From positions 2,170,001-2,234,000 of the forward strand of contig NZ_JASZYB010000001.1 in NCBI RefSeq assembly GCF_030317205.1: DNA of 64,000 nt, written 5' to 3'. Positions 53,925 through 64,000 of the stretch are shown here, piece by piece. A model generated the notes under the pieces. The model was given only the letters and a program-made list of their open reading frames with translations, did not search any database and had not been told where the DNA came from. Positions within the stretch are counted from its first letter, which is position 1, and each line of letters starts with the position of its first letter. Made by a program: the position numbers and the translations under genes. This DNA comes from Variovorax sp. J2L1-78 (GTDB taxonomy: Bacteria > Pseudomonadota > Gammaproteobacteria > Burkholderiales > Burkholderiaceae_C).

Positions 53925-54011
53925 GGCTTGCCCACTGCGTGTGGCAGCGCCCTCCCCCTTCCGGGAGCAACACCAGCGGCCCGGCGAAGCCGGTTCCGCG
54001 GTGTTCCTGGC
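53925..54011. repeat. Intergenic repeat, left copy (inverted relative to 55016-55102)
   Basis: Its reverse complement aligns over about 85 bases with 55016-55102, sharing core blocks such as GGCCGCTGG and CCGCGGAA. The two copies flank the yihY/brkB-like gene. Confidence 0.7.
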
Positions 54012-54020
54012 GAAGAATGT

Positions 54021-54905
54021 CTATGGCGTTGGAACCGGTTGCTGGCGATCGAGACGCTCGTACTGCGCAATGACCTGGGCGCCGAAAAGCACCAGCGTGG
54101 CGGCGATCTCCAGGCTCAGCAGCACCACGATCGCGGTGGTGAGGGAGCCGTAGACGACATTGACCTGGGACAGGGTCGAGAAATACCAGACCAGCAGGCG
54201 GCGCGTCACCTCCCACAGCACGGTGGCGGTGATGCCGCCCAGCAGGGCATGCCGCAGCGACAGGCGCCCCACCGGCATCACCAGGTAGAGCGAGGTCAGC
54301 ATGAAGACCTCGCCCCCCAGCCCCAGCAGGTAGAGCAGCACGCCCGAGACGCCCGACAGCGACCAGCTGTAGCCCAGCAGATCGACGCTTTCCTGGCCGA
54401 TGAGCTGCAGCGCGCCCGACACGAGGGTGACCAGCAGCAGCCCCACGCACAGGCTCAGGATGTAGAGGTAGGGCATCACCGCCGACACCAGGAAATGCCG
54501 GGATCGTTCCGATTTGCGGTGATGGAAGATGTTCGCCATGGCGCTTTCCAGCACGGTGAAGGCGAGCGAGCTGAAGAAGATCATCGTCACCAGCAGCACC
54601 GGACCGAGCACATCGCGGTGCGCCAGAAAGTTGCGCAGTTCGGCGACCACGGCCCGCGACTGGCCCGGCAGCAGCCATTCGAGGTAGCGGCCCACGGTGG
54701 TCAGCAGCTCGCCCTGGTCGATGACATGCGACAACGCGATCACGCTGAGGATGAGCAGCGGCACCATCGACAGCAGCGCGTAGTACGCCACCGCCCCTGC
54801 CAGCAGCAGCCCCTGGTTCGCCTTGAAGCCCTTGACGGCCGACCACAGGAATCGAAACGGATGCTGCAGCACCGGGGACAAATGGGGAAGGCGGCGGGCG
54901 TTCAT
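54021..54905 (-). CDS. YihY/virulence factor BrkB family membrane protein
   Basis: A 294-residue inner-membrane protein with six hydrophobic segments. It shows the family opening LLLAGAVAYYALLSMVPLLIL and a central HRKSERSRHFLVS loop. Function in this family is not settled; it was once thought to be RNase BN. It lies between two inverted repeats and is divergent from dnaG; rpsU, often next to dnaG, is not here. Confidence 0.9.
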   Translation of the reverse strand: MNARRLPHLSPVLQHPFRFLWSAVKGFKANQGLLLAGAVAYYALLSMVPLLILSVIALSHVIDQGELLTTVGRYLEWLLPGQSRAVVAELRNFLAHRDVLGPVLLVTMIFFSSLAFTVLESAMANIFHHRKSERSRHFLVSAVMPYLYILSLCVGLLLVTLVSGALQLIGQESVDLLGYSWSLSGVSGVLLYLLGLGGEVFMLTSLYLVMPVGRLSLRHALLGGITATVLWEVTRRLLVWYFSTLSQVNVVYGSLTTAIVVLLSLEIAATLVLFGAQVIAQYERLDRQQPVPTP

Positions 54906-55015
54906 GGTGCGAGGGCGTGGAACGGGCCAGTATGACCGCGCCCCATGCCCGCGCCATGTCAGTTATCCATTGCGCTGCGCGTCACCCGAAGCCGATGGAA
55001 CCGGCGCGGCCGGAT

Positions 55016-55102
55016 GCCAGGGCACCCGCGGAACTGGCTTTGCCAGGCCGCTGGGTGCGCCCCCTTGAGGGGGAGGCGCCGCAAGGCGCATCGGGGGGTG
55101 GG
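55016..55102. repeat. Intergenic repeat, right copy (inverted relative to 53925-54011)
   Basis: Contains a GC-rich palindrome centred on CCCCCTTGAGGGGG, of the kind often dispersed in this bacterial group (by recollection). It lies in the brkB-dnaG gap. Confidence 0.7.
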
Positions 55103-55141
55103 TTTCATTTCAGCCGCATGCGTATCATTTGCGGCTCCCCC

Positions 55142-57109
55142 ATGACCATCCCGCCCTCATTCATCCAGGAACTGATCGCCCGTGCGGACGTCGTGGAAAT
55201 CGTCGGGCGCTACGTGCAGCTCAAGAAGGCAGGCGCCAATTTCATGGGGCTGTGCCCCTTCCACGGCGAGAAGTCACCGTCGTTCTCGGTCAGCCCGACC
55301 AAGCAGTTCTATCACTGCTTTGGCTGCGGGGTGCACGGCAACGCCATCGGCTTCCTGATGGAGCACGCCGGCATGGGCTTCGTCGAAGCGGTGCACGACC
55401 TGGCGGGCCAGTACGGCCTGCAGGTGCCTGAGGACGACGCCTCGCCCGAGGAACGCGCCCGCGCCGCCGGCCAGCGGCAGAAGCAGGCCACGCTGTCCGA
55501 GGTGCTGGAAAAGGCCGGCGAGGCCTACCGCAAGCAGCTGCGCCAGTCGCCGGGCGCCATCGAGTACCTCAAGGGCCGCGGCGTGTCCGGCGAGGTCGCG
55601 CGGCTCTACGGCATCGGCTACGCTCCGGCCGGCTGGCGTTCGCTGGCGAGCGTCTTTCCCGACTACGACGACCCGCTGCTGGCCGAAAGCGGCCTGGTGA
55701 TCGTCGGCGAGGCCGACGACAACGGGGACGGCAAGCGCTACGACCGTTTTCGCGACCGCGTGATGTTTCCGATCCGGAACGTCAAGGGCGAATGCATCGG
55801 CTTCGGCGGCCGGGTGCTGGGCGACGAGAAGCCCAAGTACCTCAACTCCCCGGAGACGCCCGTCTTCAGCAAGGGCCGCGAGCTCTACGGCCTGTACGAG
55901 GCGCGCGCGGCCTTCCGCGACCGCGGCTACGCGCTGGTCACCGAGGGCTACATGGACGTGGTCGCGCTGGCGCAGCTCGGCTTCCCGAACGCCGTCGCCA
56001 CGCTGGGCACCGCCTGCACCCCCGAGCATGTGCAGAAGCTCTTCCGCTTCACCGAGTCGGTGGTGTTCAGCTTCGACGGCGACGCCGCCGGCCGCCGTGC
56101 CGCGCGCAAGGCGCTCGACGGCGCCCTGCCCTATGCCACCGACGTGCGCAGCATCAAGTTCCTGTTCCTGCCGGCGGAGCACGACCCCGACAGCTTCATC
56201 CGCGAGCACGGTGCCGAGGCCTTCGCGCGCTTCGTGAACGAGGCGACGCCGCTCAGCCGCTTCCTGGTGGAGGCGGCACGCGAAGGCTGCGACCTGGGCA
56301 CCGCCGAGGGCCGCGCCCACATGGCCGCCAACGCCAAACCGCTGTGGAGCGCCCTGCCCGACGGCGCGCTCAAGCGGCAGCTGCTCACGGAGCTGGCCGA
56401 ACTCGTGCAGCTGGGCGTGCCCGACCTGAGCTCGCTCTGGACCCCCACGGCCGCACCGCCGCCGGCCCGCCCCCCCGCGCCGCCGCCCGCCGCCGAGGTC
56501 ATGCGCTACCAGGACGACGGCACGCCGATCACCTACGGGCGACAGGGCGGGAAGGGCCGCGGCAACTGGGGCGACAAGCCCGGTCGCGGCAACTGGGGTG
56601 ATCGGCGGGCGCCGGCGGCGTCGGGCAGCGTCGGCCGCACCCGGCTGCGACCGCCCGGGCGCGCCGACGTCGCCGCCCGCCTGCTGATGTCGAACATGCA
56701 CGAATGGGAAGCGCTGTCGCACGAACTGCACGGCCTGCTGTGCGACCTGCCCGGCGAGCACGGGCAGCTCTTCACCTGGCTCGACGGCCAGTGCCACGAG
56801 CACGGCGTGCAGCCCTGGGCCGCCTTGCGCGAAGGCCTGCGCGGCCAGCCTTTCGAAGCCCTGGCCGAACGGCTCATGACCGAACCGGAGGGCGGCTCCG
56901 TCGCGGACGCCGAGGGCGAACAGGCCGCCGGTGCCGCCAAGGAACTGCGCAACGTGCTCGACTTCATGCTGGACGACCTGCTCAAGGCGCGCCAGAGCGA
57001 GGCGATCGCCGCGGTGGGAAGCGACCCGTCCGCGCTGGAACGCTACAAGGCGCTGGAGGCGCGGCGGCTGGAATTGCGCCACCGCCTGAAGCCATCCGTG
57101 CCGGGCTGA
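55142..57109 (+). CDS. dnaG: DNA primase
   Basis: A 655-residue primase making RNA primers at the replication fork. The N-terminal zinc site uses Cys38, His41, Cys59 and Cys62. The TOPRIM core holds EGYMDVVAL and FDGDAAG. The C-terminal helicase-binding part is separated by a Pro-rich linker with a two-copy GRGNWGD repeat (residues 472-487). The ATG at 55142 gives the usual start MTIPPSFI; an in-frame ATG eight codons earlier exists. rpoD follows after 306 bp, the macromolecular-synthesis layout without rpsU. Confidence 0.97.
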   Translation: MTIPPSFIQELIARADVVEIVGRYVQLKKAGANFMGLCPFHGEKSPSFSVSPTKQFYHCFGCGVHGNAIGFLMEHAGMGFVEAVHDLAGQYGLQVPEDDASPEERARAAGQRQKQATLSEVLEKAGEAYRKQLRQSPGAIEYLKGRGVSGEVARLYGIGYAPAGWRSLASVFPDYDDPLLAESGLVIVGEADDNGDGKRYDRFRDRVMFPIRNVKGECIGFGGRVLGDEKPKYLNSPETPVFSKGRELYGLYEARAAFRDRGYALVTEGYMDVVALAQLGFPNAVATLGTACTPEHVQKLFRFTESVVFSFDGDAAGRRAARKALDGALPYATDVRSIKFLFLPAEHDPDSFIREHGAEAFARFVNEATPLSRFLVEAAREGCDLGTAEGRAHMAANAKPLWSALPDGALKRQLLTELAELVQLGVPDLSSLWTPTAAPPPARPPAPPPAAEVMRYQDDGTPITYGRQGGKGRGNWGDKPGRGNWGDRRAPAASGSVGRTRLRPPGRADVAARLLMSNMHEWEALSHELHGLLCDLPGEHGQLFTWLDGQCHEHGVQPWAALREGLRGQPFEALAERLMTEPEGGSVADAEGEQAAGAAKELRNVLDFMLDDLLKARQSEAIAAVGSDPSALERYKALEARRLELRHRLKPSVPG

Positions 57110-57144
57110 AACACGCCTAGCCTCTTGAAAAGCCGGGTTCCGGC

Positions 57145-57150
57145 TATAAT
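57145..57150 (+). promoter_or_regulatory. Candidate rpoD promoter -10
   Basis: A perfect TATAAT. The nearest -35-like element (TTGAAA, 57125-57130) is only 14 bp away, which is short, so the promoter may be extended -10 or use another -35. Transcription would start near 57157 and leave a leader of about 260 bases. Confidence 0.5.
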
Positions 57151-57297
57151 GTAGGGCTTCGTCTCGCGACGAATGAGGCAAGAGCGACAGCAGCACCTCC
57201 GGGCCGACCCCACGCGCAATGCACTTCCCGACGGGAAACGGGTCAATACACCGCAAGGACTGCACACCAAATGTTCGCCCGACATCTTGCTTCTTGA

Positions 57298-57335
57298 GGG
57301 GACTTCGGTCCCCGTCCTGAGGAAATCCGTTCCTC
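57298..57335 (+). other. Two hairpins in the rpoD leader
   Basis: GGGGAC-TTCG-GTCCCC (57298-57313) is a UUCG tetraloop hairpin; GAGGAA-ATCCG-TTCCTC (57319-57335) follows 5 bases later. There is no T tract, so they are not a plain terminator. The leader of 57110-57415 has no other gene. Confidence 0.6.
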
Positions 57336-57415
57336 CTGTCCGTCTGTGTCCGTGCCCGCGCCGGGTCTGTGGCGCCAGTGATTCCGCTTGTTTCATTCTT
57401 GTTCCACGAGGTCGT

Positions 57416-59776
<2,361 letters not shown>

Positions 59777-59793
59777 GCAGCGACGCCCCCACG

Positions 59794-59835
59794 AGCGGAC
59801 TTGCCGGACCCTGCGTTCGGCAAGTCCGCTTTTTT
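59794..59835 (+). terminator. rpoD terminator
   Basis: A 13 bp stem (AGCGGACTTGCCG) with an 11-base loop followed by T6, 17 bases after the rpoD stop. Confidence 0.88.
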
Positions 59836-59847
59836 GTTGAGACCCTC

Positions 59848-61080
59848 ATGAACCCCGACGCCCAAACCCTCTGGAAAGCCCCGCGATGGGCGCTGGCCAT
59901 CCTGCTCGCGGTGCTCGGCATGCTCGGGCCCTTCTCGATCGACACCTACATCCCGGCCTTCTCGGGCATCGCGAAATCGATCGGCGCGACACCGGTGGAG
60001 ATGCAGCAGACGCTGTCGGCCTACCTCTTCGGCTTCGCCTTCATGAACCTGTTCCACGGCGCCCTGTCGGACAGCTTCGGGCGGCGCCCGGTCGTGCTCT
60101 GGGGACTGGCCGTGTTCACGCTCGCATCGCTCGGCTGCGCACTGTCGCAGACCATCGGGCAGCTGGTGCTGTTCCGCGCGCTGCAAGGTCTGTCGACCGG
60201 AGCAGGCATCGTGGTGTCGCGCGCGGTGATCCGCGACATGTTCCCGCCGGCCGAGGCGCAGAAGGTGATGGCGCAGGTCACGATCTACTTCGGCGTGGCG
60301 CCGGCCATCGCGCCCATCGTGGGCGGCTTCCTGTTCGTCCATGCCGGCTGGCACGCGGTCTTCTGGTTCCTGGTGGCGGTCGGCGTGGTGCTGTTCGCGG
60401 CCAACTGGAAGCTGCTGCCCGAGACCCTGCACGCCACGCAGCGCCAGCCGTTCAATGCGCGTCACCTGATGCGCGGCTACTGGGACCTGTGCTCCGACCC
60501 GCGCTTCCTGCTGCTGGCGCTGGCCAGCGGCGTGCCCTTCAACGGCATGTTCCTCTACGTGCTGTCGGCGCCGGCCTTCCTGGGCGACCACCTGGGGCTG
60601 GCGCCCACGCAGTTCTTCTGGTTCTTCCTGCTGACCATCGGCGGCATCATGGCCGGCGCCTGGGCCAGCGGCCGCATGGCCGGCAAGGTCGCGCCCAAGC
60701 GGCAGATCCGGGACGGCTTCGTCATCATGCTGGCGACCTCGGCCGCCAACGTCGTCGCCAATGCACTGTTCGAGCCGCATGCGCTTTGGGCCATGTGGCC
60801 GATCGGCCTGTTCGCCTTCGGCTGGGCGCTGATGGTGCCGGTGGTGACCCTGCTGGTGCTCGACCTGCACCCCGAGCGGCGCGGCATGGCGTCGTCGCTG
60901 CAGGCCGTCATCGGCTCGACCGCCAACGGCCTGGTGGCCGGCGTGATCGCACCGCTGGTGATGCATTCGACGCTGGCACTGGCCGTGACGTCGATCCTCA
61001 TGATGGGGATCGGCCTGGTGGCCTGGGTCTGGCTGCACCGGCGCTGGCCGGAGATCGGCCGGCAGGTCGCCCGCTACTGA
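59848..61080 (+). CDS. Bcr/CflA family multidrug efflux MFS transporter
   Basis: A 410-residue, 12-helix drug:proton antiporter. Family marks are the opening LGPFSIDTYIPAFSGIA, motif A GALSDSFGRRPV and ALQGLSTGAGIVVSRAVIRD (motif C-like region). It is monocistronic behind the rpoD terminator and converges on phhA. Confidence 0.92.
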   Translation: MNPDAQTLWKAPRWALAILLAVLGMLGPFSIDTYIPAFSGIAKSIGATPVEMQQTLSAYLFGFAFMNLFHGALSDSFGRRPVVLWGLAVFTLASLGCALSQTIGQLVLFRALQGLSTGAGIVVSRAVIRDMFPPAEAQKVMAQVTIYFGVAPAIAPIVGGFLFVHAGWHAVFWFLVAVGVVLFAANWKLLPETLHATQRQPFNARHLMRGYWDLCSDPRFLLLALASGVPFNGMFLYVLSAPAFLGDHLGLAPTQFFWFFLLTIGGIMAGAWASGRMAGKVAPKRQIRDGFVIMLATSAANVVANALFEPHALWAMWPIGLFAFGWALMVPVVTLLVLDLHPERRGMASSLQAVIGSTANGLVAGVIAPLVMHSTLALAVTSILMMGIGLVAWVWLHRRWPEIGRQVARY

Positions 61081-61096
61081 CCGCGGCCTCGCGCCG

Positions 61097-61993
61097 TCAG
61101 GCCACGACGGTCTGCTGGTGCTTGGCGGCGTGGTAGCGGCCCGTGCCGCGCGTGATCACGCGGTCGGTCGGCAGCACGTCGCCCGGCTGGTACTCCGGCT
61201 GCCCGGCGATGCGTTCGTACAGCGGCGCAAAGTCGATCGTCGCCAGCTCGAGCAGCTCGGCCAGGCTGTCGATGACGAAGTAGCTTTCCTGGAAATCGTC
61301 GATGCGGTAGTGCGTGCGCATCACCCGCTCCAGGTCGAAGGCGATGCGGTTGGGCGACGGGTCGTCCAGCGAGAACACGCTCTCGGTGCGCGACGACGCG
61401 ATGCCCGCGCCGTAGATGCGCAGGCCGTCCTTCTGCTGGATCAGCCCGAACTCGACCGTGTACCAGTAGACGCGCGCCAGCTTGTCGAGCACGCCCAGCT
61501 TCTTGGCGCGCAGGCCGCCCACGCCATAGGCCTGGATGTAGTCGGCGATCGACGGGTTCATCAGCATCGGCACATGGCCGAACACATCGTGGAAGACGTC
61601 GGGCTCTTCCAGGTAGTCGAGCTCGTGCGGCTTGCGGATGAAGTTGCCGGCAGGGAAGCGCCGGTTGGCCAGGTGCTCGAAGAACACCTCGTCGGGCACC
61701 AGGCCCGGCACGGCCACGACCTGCCAGCCGGTGCGCTGCATCAGCACCTCGCTCAGTTCCAGGAAGTCCGGGATCTGGTCAGCGCCGATGGGCAGGTTCT
61801 TCATGCCCTCGACGAATTCGTCGCAGGCGCGGCCGGGCAGCAGCTTCGTCTGGCGCTCGAAGAGCGTCCTCCACACGGCATGCTCGGCCGGCGTGTAGTC
61901 CGACCAGCCCTGGTCGATGGTCCAATCGGGCCGGTCGGGCTTGGCCGCGTCGCCGGCTGCGAGCCCGTGCTTGGTCGCTTCGGCGGCCGACAT
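61097..61993 (-). CDS. phhA: Phenylalanine 4-monooxygenase
   Basis: A 298-residue pterin-dependent iron enzyme turning phenylalanine into tyrosine. The iron ligands are in HDVFGHVP (two His) and the Glu of YWYTVEFGL. Monomeric bacterial size without the animal regulatory domain. It lies 2 bases after the hppD stop, so the pair forms one operon for Phe/Tyr breakdown. Confidence 0.96.
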   Translation of the reverse strand: MSAAEATKHGLAAGDAAKPDRPDWTIDQGWSDYTPAEHAVWRTLFERQTKLLPGRACDEFVEGMKNLPIGADQIPDFLELSEVLMQRTGWQVVAVPGLVPDEVFFEHLANRRFPAGNFIRKPHELDYLEEPDVFHDVFGHVPMLMNPSIADYIQAYGVGGLRAKKLGVLDKLARVYWYTVEFGLIQQKDGLRIYGAGIASSRTESVFSLDDPSPNRIAFDLERVMRTHYRIDDFQESYFVIDSLAELLELATIDFAPLYERIAGQPEYQPGDVLPTDRVITRGTGRYHAAKHQQTVVA

Positions 61994-61995
61994 GC

Positions 61996-63084
61996 TCAGG
62001 CCTCGGCGGTGTCGAGCACGCCGCGGCGGATCTGGTCGCGCTCGAGCGATTCGAACAGCGCCTTGAAGTTGCCCTCGCCGAAGCCGTCGCGGTAGTCGCC
62101 GCGGCGCTCGATGAACTCGAAGAACACCGGCCCCAGCATCGGCGTGGAGAAGATCTGCAGCAAGAGGCGCGGCTGGCCGCCTTCGGTGGTGCCGTCCAGC
62201 AGGATGCCGCGTGCCTGCAGTTCCGGCACGTTCTGGCCGTGGCCCGGCAGGCGGGTGTCGAGCATCTCGTAGTAGATGTCGTTGGGCGCGGTGGCCGTCT
62301 GCACGCCGGCCAGGGCCAGCTTGTCCACGGCGTCCTTCAGGTTGTCGCAGATCAGCGCGATGTGCTGGATGCCTTCGCCGTTGAACTGCATCAGGAACTC
62401 CTCGATCTGGCCGCCGCCCTTCTTGGATTCCTCGTTGAGCGGGATGCGGATCTTGCCGTCCGGTGCCGTCATGGCCTTCGAGGTGAGGCCGGTGTATTCG
62501 CCGGAGATGTCGAAGTAGCGGATCTCGCGGAAGTTGAAGAGCTTCTCGTAGAAGTCGGCCCAGAAGGTCATGCGGCCGCGGTACACGTTGTGCGTGAGGT
62601 GGTCGATGAGCTTGAGGCCGTGGCCGACCGGGTGGCGGTCCACGCCGTCGATGAACTCGAAGTCGATGTCGTAGATCGACTTGCCTTCTTCGTAGCGGTC
62701 GATCAGGTACAGCGGCGCGCCGCCGATGCCCTTGATGGCCGGCAGGCGCAGCTCCATCGGGCCGGTGGCGATCTCGATCGGCTGGGCGCCCAGTTCGAGC
62801 GCGCGGTTGTACGCCTTGTGCGCGTCCTTCACACGGAAGGCCAGGCCGCAGGCCGACGGACCGTGCTCCGCCGCGAAGTAGGCGGCCTGGCTCTTGGGCT
62901 CGCGGTTCACGATGAAGTTGATGTCGCCCTGGCGGTACAACACCACGTCCTTGGAGCGGTGCTTGGCGACCAGCGTGAAGCCCAGCATCTCGAACACCGG
63001 CTCCAGCACGCCCGGCGTGGGCGAGGCGAACTCGACGAATTCGAAGCCTTGCAGGCCCATGGGGTTCTCGAAATGGTCAGCCAT
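61996..63084 (-). CDS. hppD: 4-Hydroxyphenylpyruvate dioxygenase
   Basis: A 362-residue enzyme forming homogentisate. Two vicinal-oxygen-chelate domains are visible. The iron ligands are the His of [11 protein letters not shown], the His of IQHIAL and the Glu of FFEFIER. It opens the hppD-phhA operon. The start ATG before ADHFENP fits the family; an Lrp-type gene is divergent. Confidence 0.96.
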   Translation of the reverse strand: MADHFENPMGLQGFEFVEFASPTPGVLEPVFEMLGFTLVAKHRSKDVVLYRQGDINFIVNREPKSQAAYFAAEHGPSACGLAFRVKDAHKAYNRALELGAQPIEIATGPMELRLPAIKGIGGAPLYLIDRYEEGKSIYDIDFEFIDGVDRHPVGHGLKLIDHLTHNVYRGRMTFWADFYEKLFNFREIRYFDISGEYTGLTSKAMTAPDGKIRIPLNEESKKGGGQIEEFLMQFNGEGIQHIALICDNLKDAVDKLALAGVQTATAPNDIYYEMLDTRLPGHGQNVPELQARGILLDGTTEGGQPRLLLQIFSTPMLGPVFFEFIERRGDYRDGFGEGNFKALFESLERDQIRRGVLDTAEA

Positions 63085-63100
63085 CGTGTGTCTCCAGAAA

Positions 63101-63195
63101 TTGCAGGTGGGGTTCTGGCTGATGCTAGGCGCTTGCGGCACACGATTCCTGCAACTTGCAGCCCTGCGATGGCCGATCACGCAGGATTCCTGCAA
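63101..63195. promoter_or_regulatory. Repeated GATTCCTGCAA sites in the hppD/Lrp divergent region
   Basis: GATTCCTGCAA occurs at 63144-63154 and 63185-63195, 41 bp apart (about four helical turns). An inverted TTGCAGG lies at 63101-63107 and TTGCAG at 63156. This layout suits an Lrp/AsnC octamer wrapping DNA between the two genes. Confidence 0.55.
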
Positions 63196-63205
63196 AATCC
63201 CAGCC

Positions 63206-63688
63206 ATGAGCGCTCCAGTCGAACTCGACACCATCGATTTGCGCGTGCTTCGCGCGTTGCAGGCCAACGGCCGCGCCACCTACGACGAGCTGGCGGCCCA
63301 GGTCAGCCTGTCATCGTCGGCCACGCTGCGGCGTGTCAAGCGGCTGGAGGAATCGGGCGTGATCCAGGGCTACGTCGCCCTGCTGCATCCGGAGCGCGTC
63401 GGCCTGCCGCTGATGGCCTACATCAACGTTCGGCTCGAGAAGCACACCGAGAGCCACAAGCGCAGCCCGATGGACGCCTTCCGAGCCTCCATCCAGGGCT
63501 GGCCCGAGGTGATCGAGTGCCATTCGCTCACCGGCGACATGGACTACCTGCTGCGCGTGGTGGTCGCCGACATGGCCCACTACTCGCGCTTCGTGATGGA
63601 CACGCTGCTCAAGCACCCGAGCGTGCAGGACTGCAAGACCAGCTTCGTGCTCGACCGGGTGAAGAGCACGACGGCGCTGCCGATCTGA
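63206..63688 (+). CDS. Lrp/AsnC family regulator
   Basis: A 160-residue regulator: winged HTH (about 6-50, with [19 protein letters not shown]) and a RAM effector domain (about 70-150, with [19 protein letters not shown]). It is divergent from hppD-phhA and probably senses an aromatic amino acid to control them and itself. Confidence 0.92.
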   Translation: MSAPVELDTIDLRVLRALQANGRATYDELAAQVSLSSSATLRRVKRLEESGVIQGYVALLHPERVGLPLMAYINVRLEKHTESHKRSPMDAFRASIQGWPEVIECHSLTGDMDYLLRVVVADMAHYSRFVMDTLLKHPSVQDCKTSFVLDRVKSTTALPI

Positions 63689-63711
63689 GGCTGAAGCGCC
63701 AAGCGCGAGGC

Positions 63712-63984
63712 TCAAGACACCAGCTTCGAGACGACGACGGAGTCGTCCTCCGGTGGATCGATCTCGCCGGTCAGGATCTTCGAGGCCTGCGTGGCGCAGT
63801 GCCCGGCGGCGGTCGCCTGCGCGCCGATGGCGTGCAGCATGGCTTCACGCTCCGCGGTCGTCATTTCCATCGACACCTTGCCCAGGTCGAGCGCCGCCGC
63901 CATCGCGTTGCTCGCCGCGACCAGGAACAGGTGGGAAGCCGCCCGCATGCGGTTGGCCTGCTGCGTGTCTTCCCGCGCGACCAC
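63712..63984 (-). CDS. Unrecognised small protein, possibly truncated by the window edge
   Basis: A minus-strand frame of about 90 residues starting GTG at 63984 and staying open to the window edge, so the true start may lie outside. It is Ala-rich and helical (NAMAAALDLGKVSMEMTTAEREAMLHAIGAQATAAGHCATQASKIL) with an acidic end. I do not recognise it. Convergent with the Lrp gene, 23 bases between stops. Confidence 0.5.
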   Translation of the reverse strand: MVAREDTQQANRMRAASHLFLVAASNAMAAALDLGKVSMEMTTAEREAMLHAIGAQATAAGHCATQASKILTGEIDPPEDDSVVVSKLVS

Positions 63985-64000
63985 GGGGCTGCGCCGCGCG

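Overview
The window is GC-rich and almost entirely protein coding. Its gene content points to a Betaproteobacterium of the Burkholderiales, most like a Comamonadaceae member such as Variovorax. This is inferred from gene content, not from a database search. Supporting signs are a phasin, EarP with EF-P Arg32, a Bug/TctC-family solute-binding protein, an H-NS protein with the short Trp-Ser-Gly-Gly-Arg-Gly-Arg-Lys-Pro core, and a dnaG-rpoD pair.

Layout. 1-3.3 kb: iron block, with the tail of a PKHD hydroxylase, then bfd, a possible 24-residue membrane peptide, tonB-exbB-exbD and hemP; both promoters overlap Fur-like palindromes. 3.4-9.9 kb: GlcG/HbpS-like protein, Bax-inhibitor-1 family protein, then surE-pcm-nlpD-rlmD on the minus strand (with no rpoS between nlpD and rlmD), and a quinone oxidoreductase. 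9.9-12.9 kb: H-NS-like protein, tRNA-His, ppiD, tRNA-Val, hupB. 13.1-19.9 kb: two beta-decarboxylating dehydrogenases around a haloacetate-dehalogenase-like hydrolase and its divergent LysR regulator, a TctC-type binding protein, an EamA exporter, pgsA. 19.9-25.2 kb: uvrC, a lipoprotein gamma-glutamyltransferase, earP.

25.1-43.0 kb: a catabolic block that separates earP from efp, which are normally neighbours. One arm (minus) is hydantoin-type racemase, FAD oxidase and HpcH/HpaI aldolase. A LysR regulator lies between the arms. The other arm (plus) is a DapA-like lyase, a four-component ABC importer (binding protein, two permeases, fused double ATPase), an epimerase, two SDRs, an FMO-like flavoprotein, a hydantoinase and an N-carbamoyl-amino-acid amidohydrolase, mostly with 1-4 base gene overlaps. 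The same CTTAAC-N5-GTTA(A/T)G box precedes both arms. Together they look like an uptake and degradation pathway for a cyclic ureide or imide; the substrate is unknown. A 460 bp non-coding repeat region and a hydratase-like gene lie at its right edge.

43.2-55.1 kb: efp, a LOG-family nucleosidase, a five-gene minus-strand operon (pncB, antiporter, 2-hydroxyacid dehydrogenase, rmuC, MFS), a CsbD stress protein, a Cys-repeat secreted protein, a thioesterase, phasin, a 3-hydroxyacyl-CoA dehydrogenase and a YihY/BrkB membrane protein flanked by inverted intergenic repeats. 55.1-64 kb: dnaG, rpoD with a long structured leader, a Bcr/CflA exporter, phenylalanine hydroxylase and 4-hydroxyphenylpyruvate dioxygenase with a divergent Lrp-family regulator, and an unrecognised small ORF at the edge.

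No insertion sequence, prophage, CRISPR array or rRNA gene was seen. The most notable signals are the split earP/efp pair, the shared operator of the hydantoin-type block, the Fur-controlled bfd-tonB operon with its tiny membrane ORF, and the missing rpoS.
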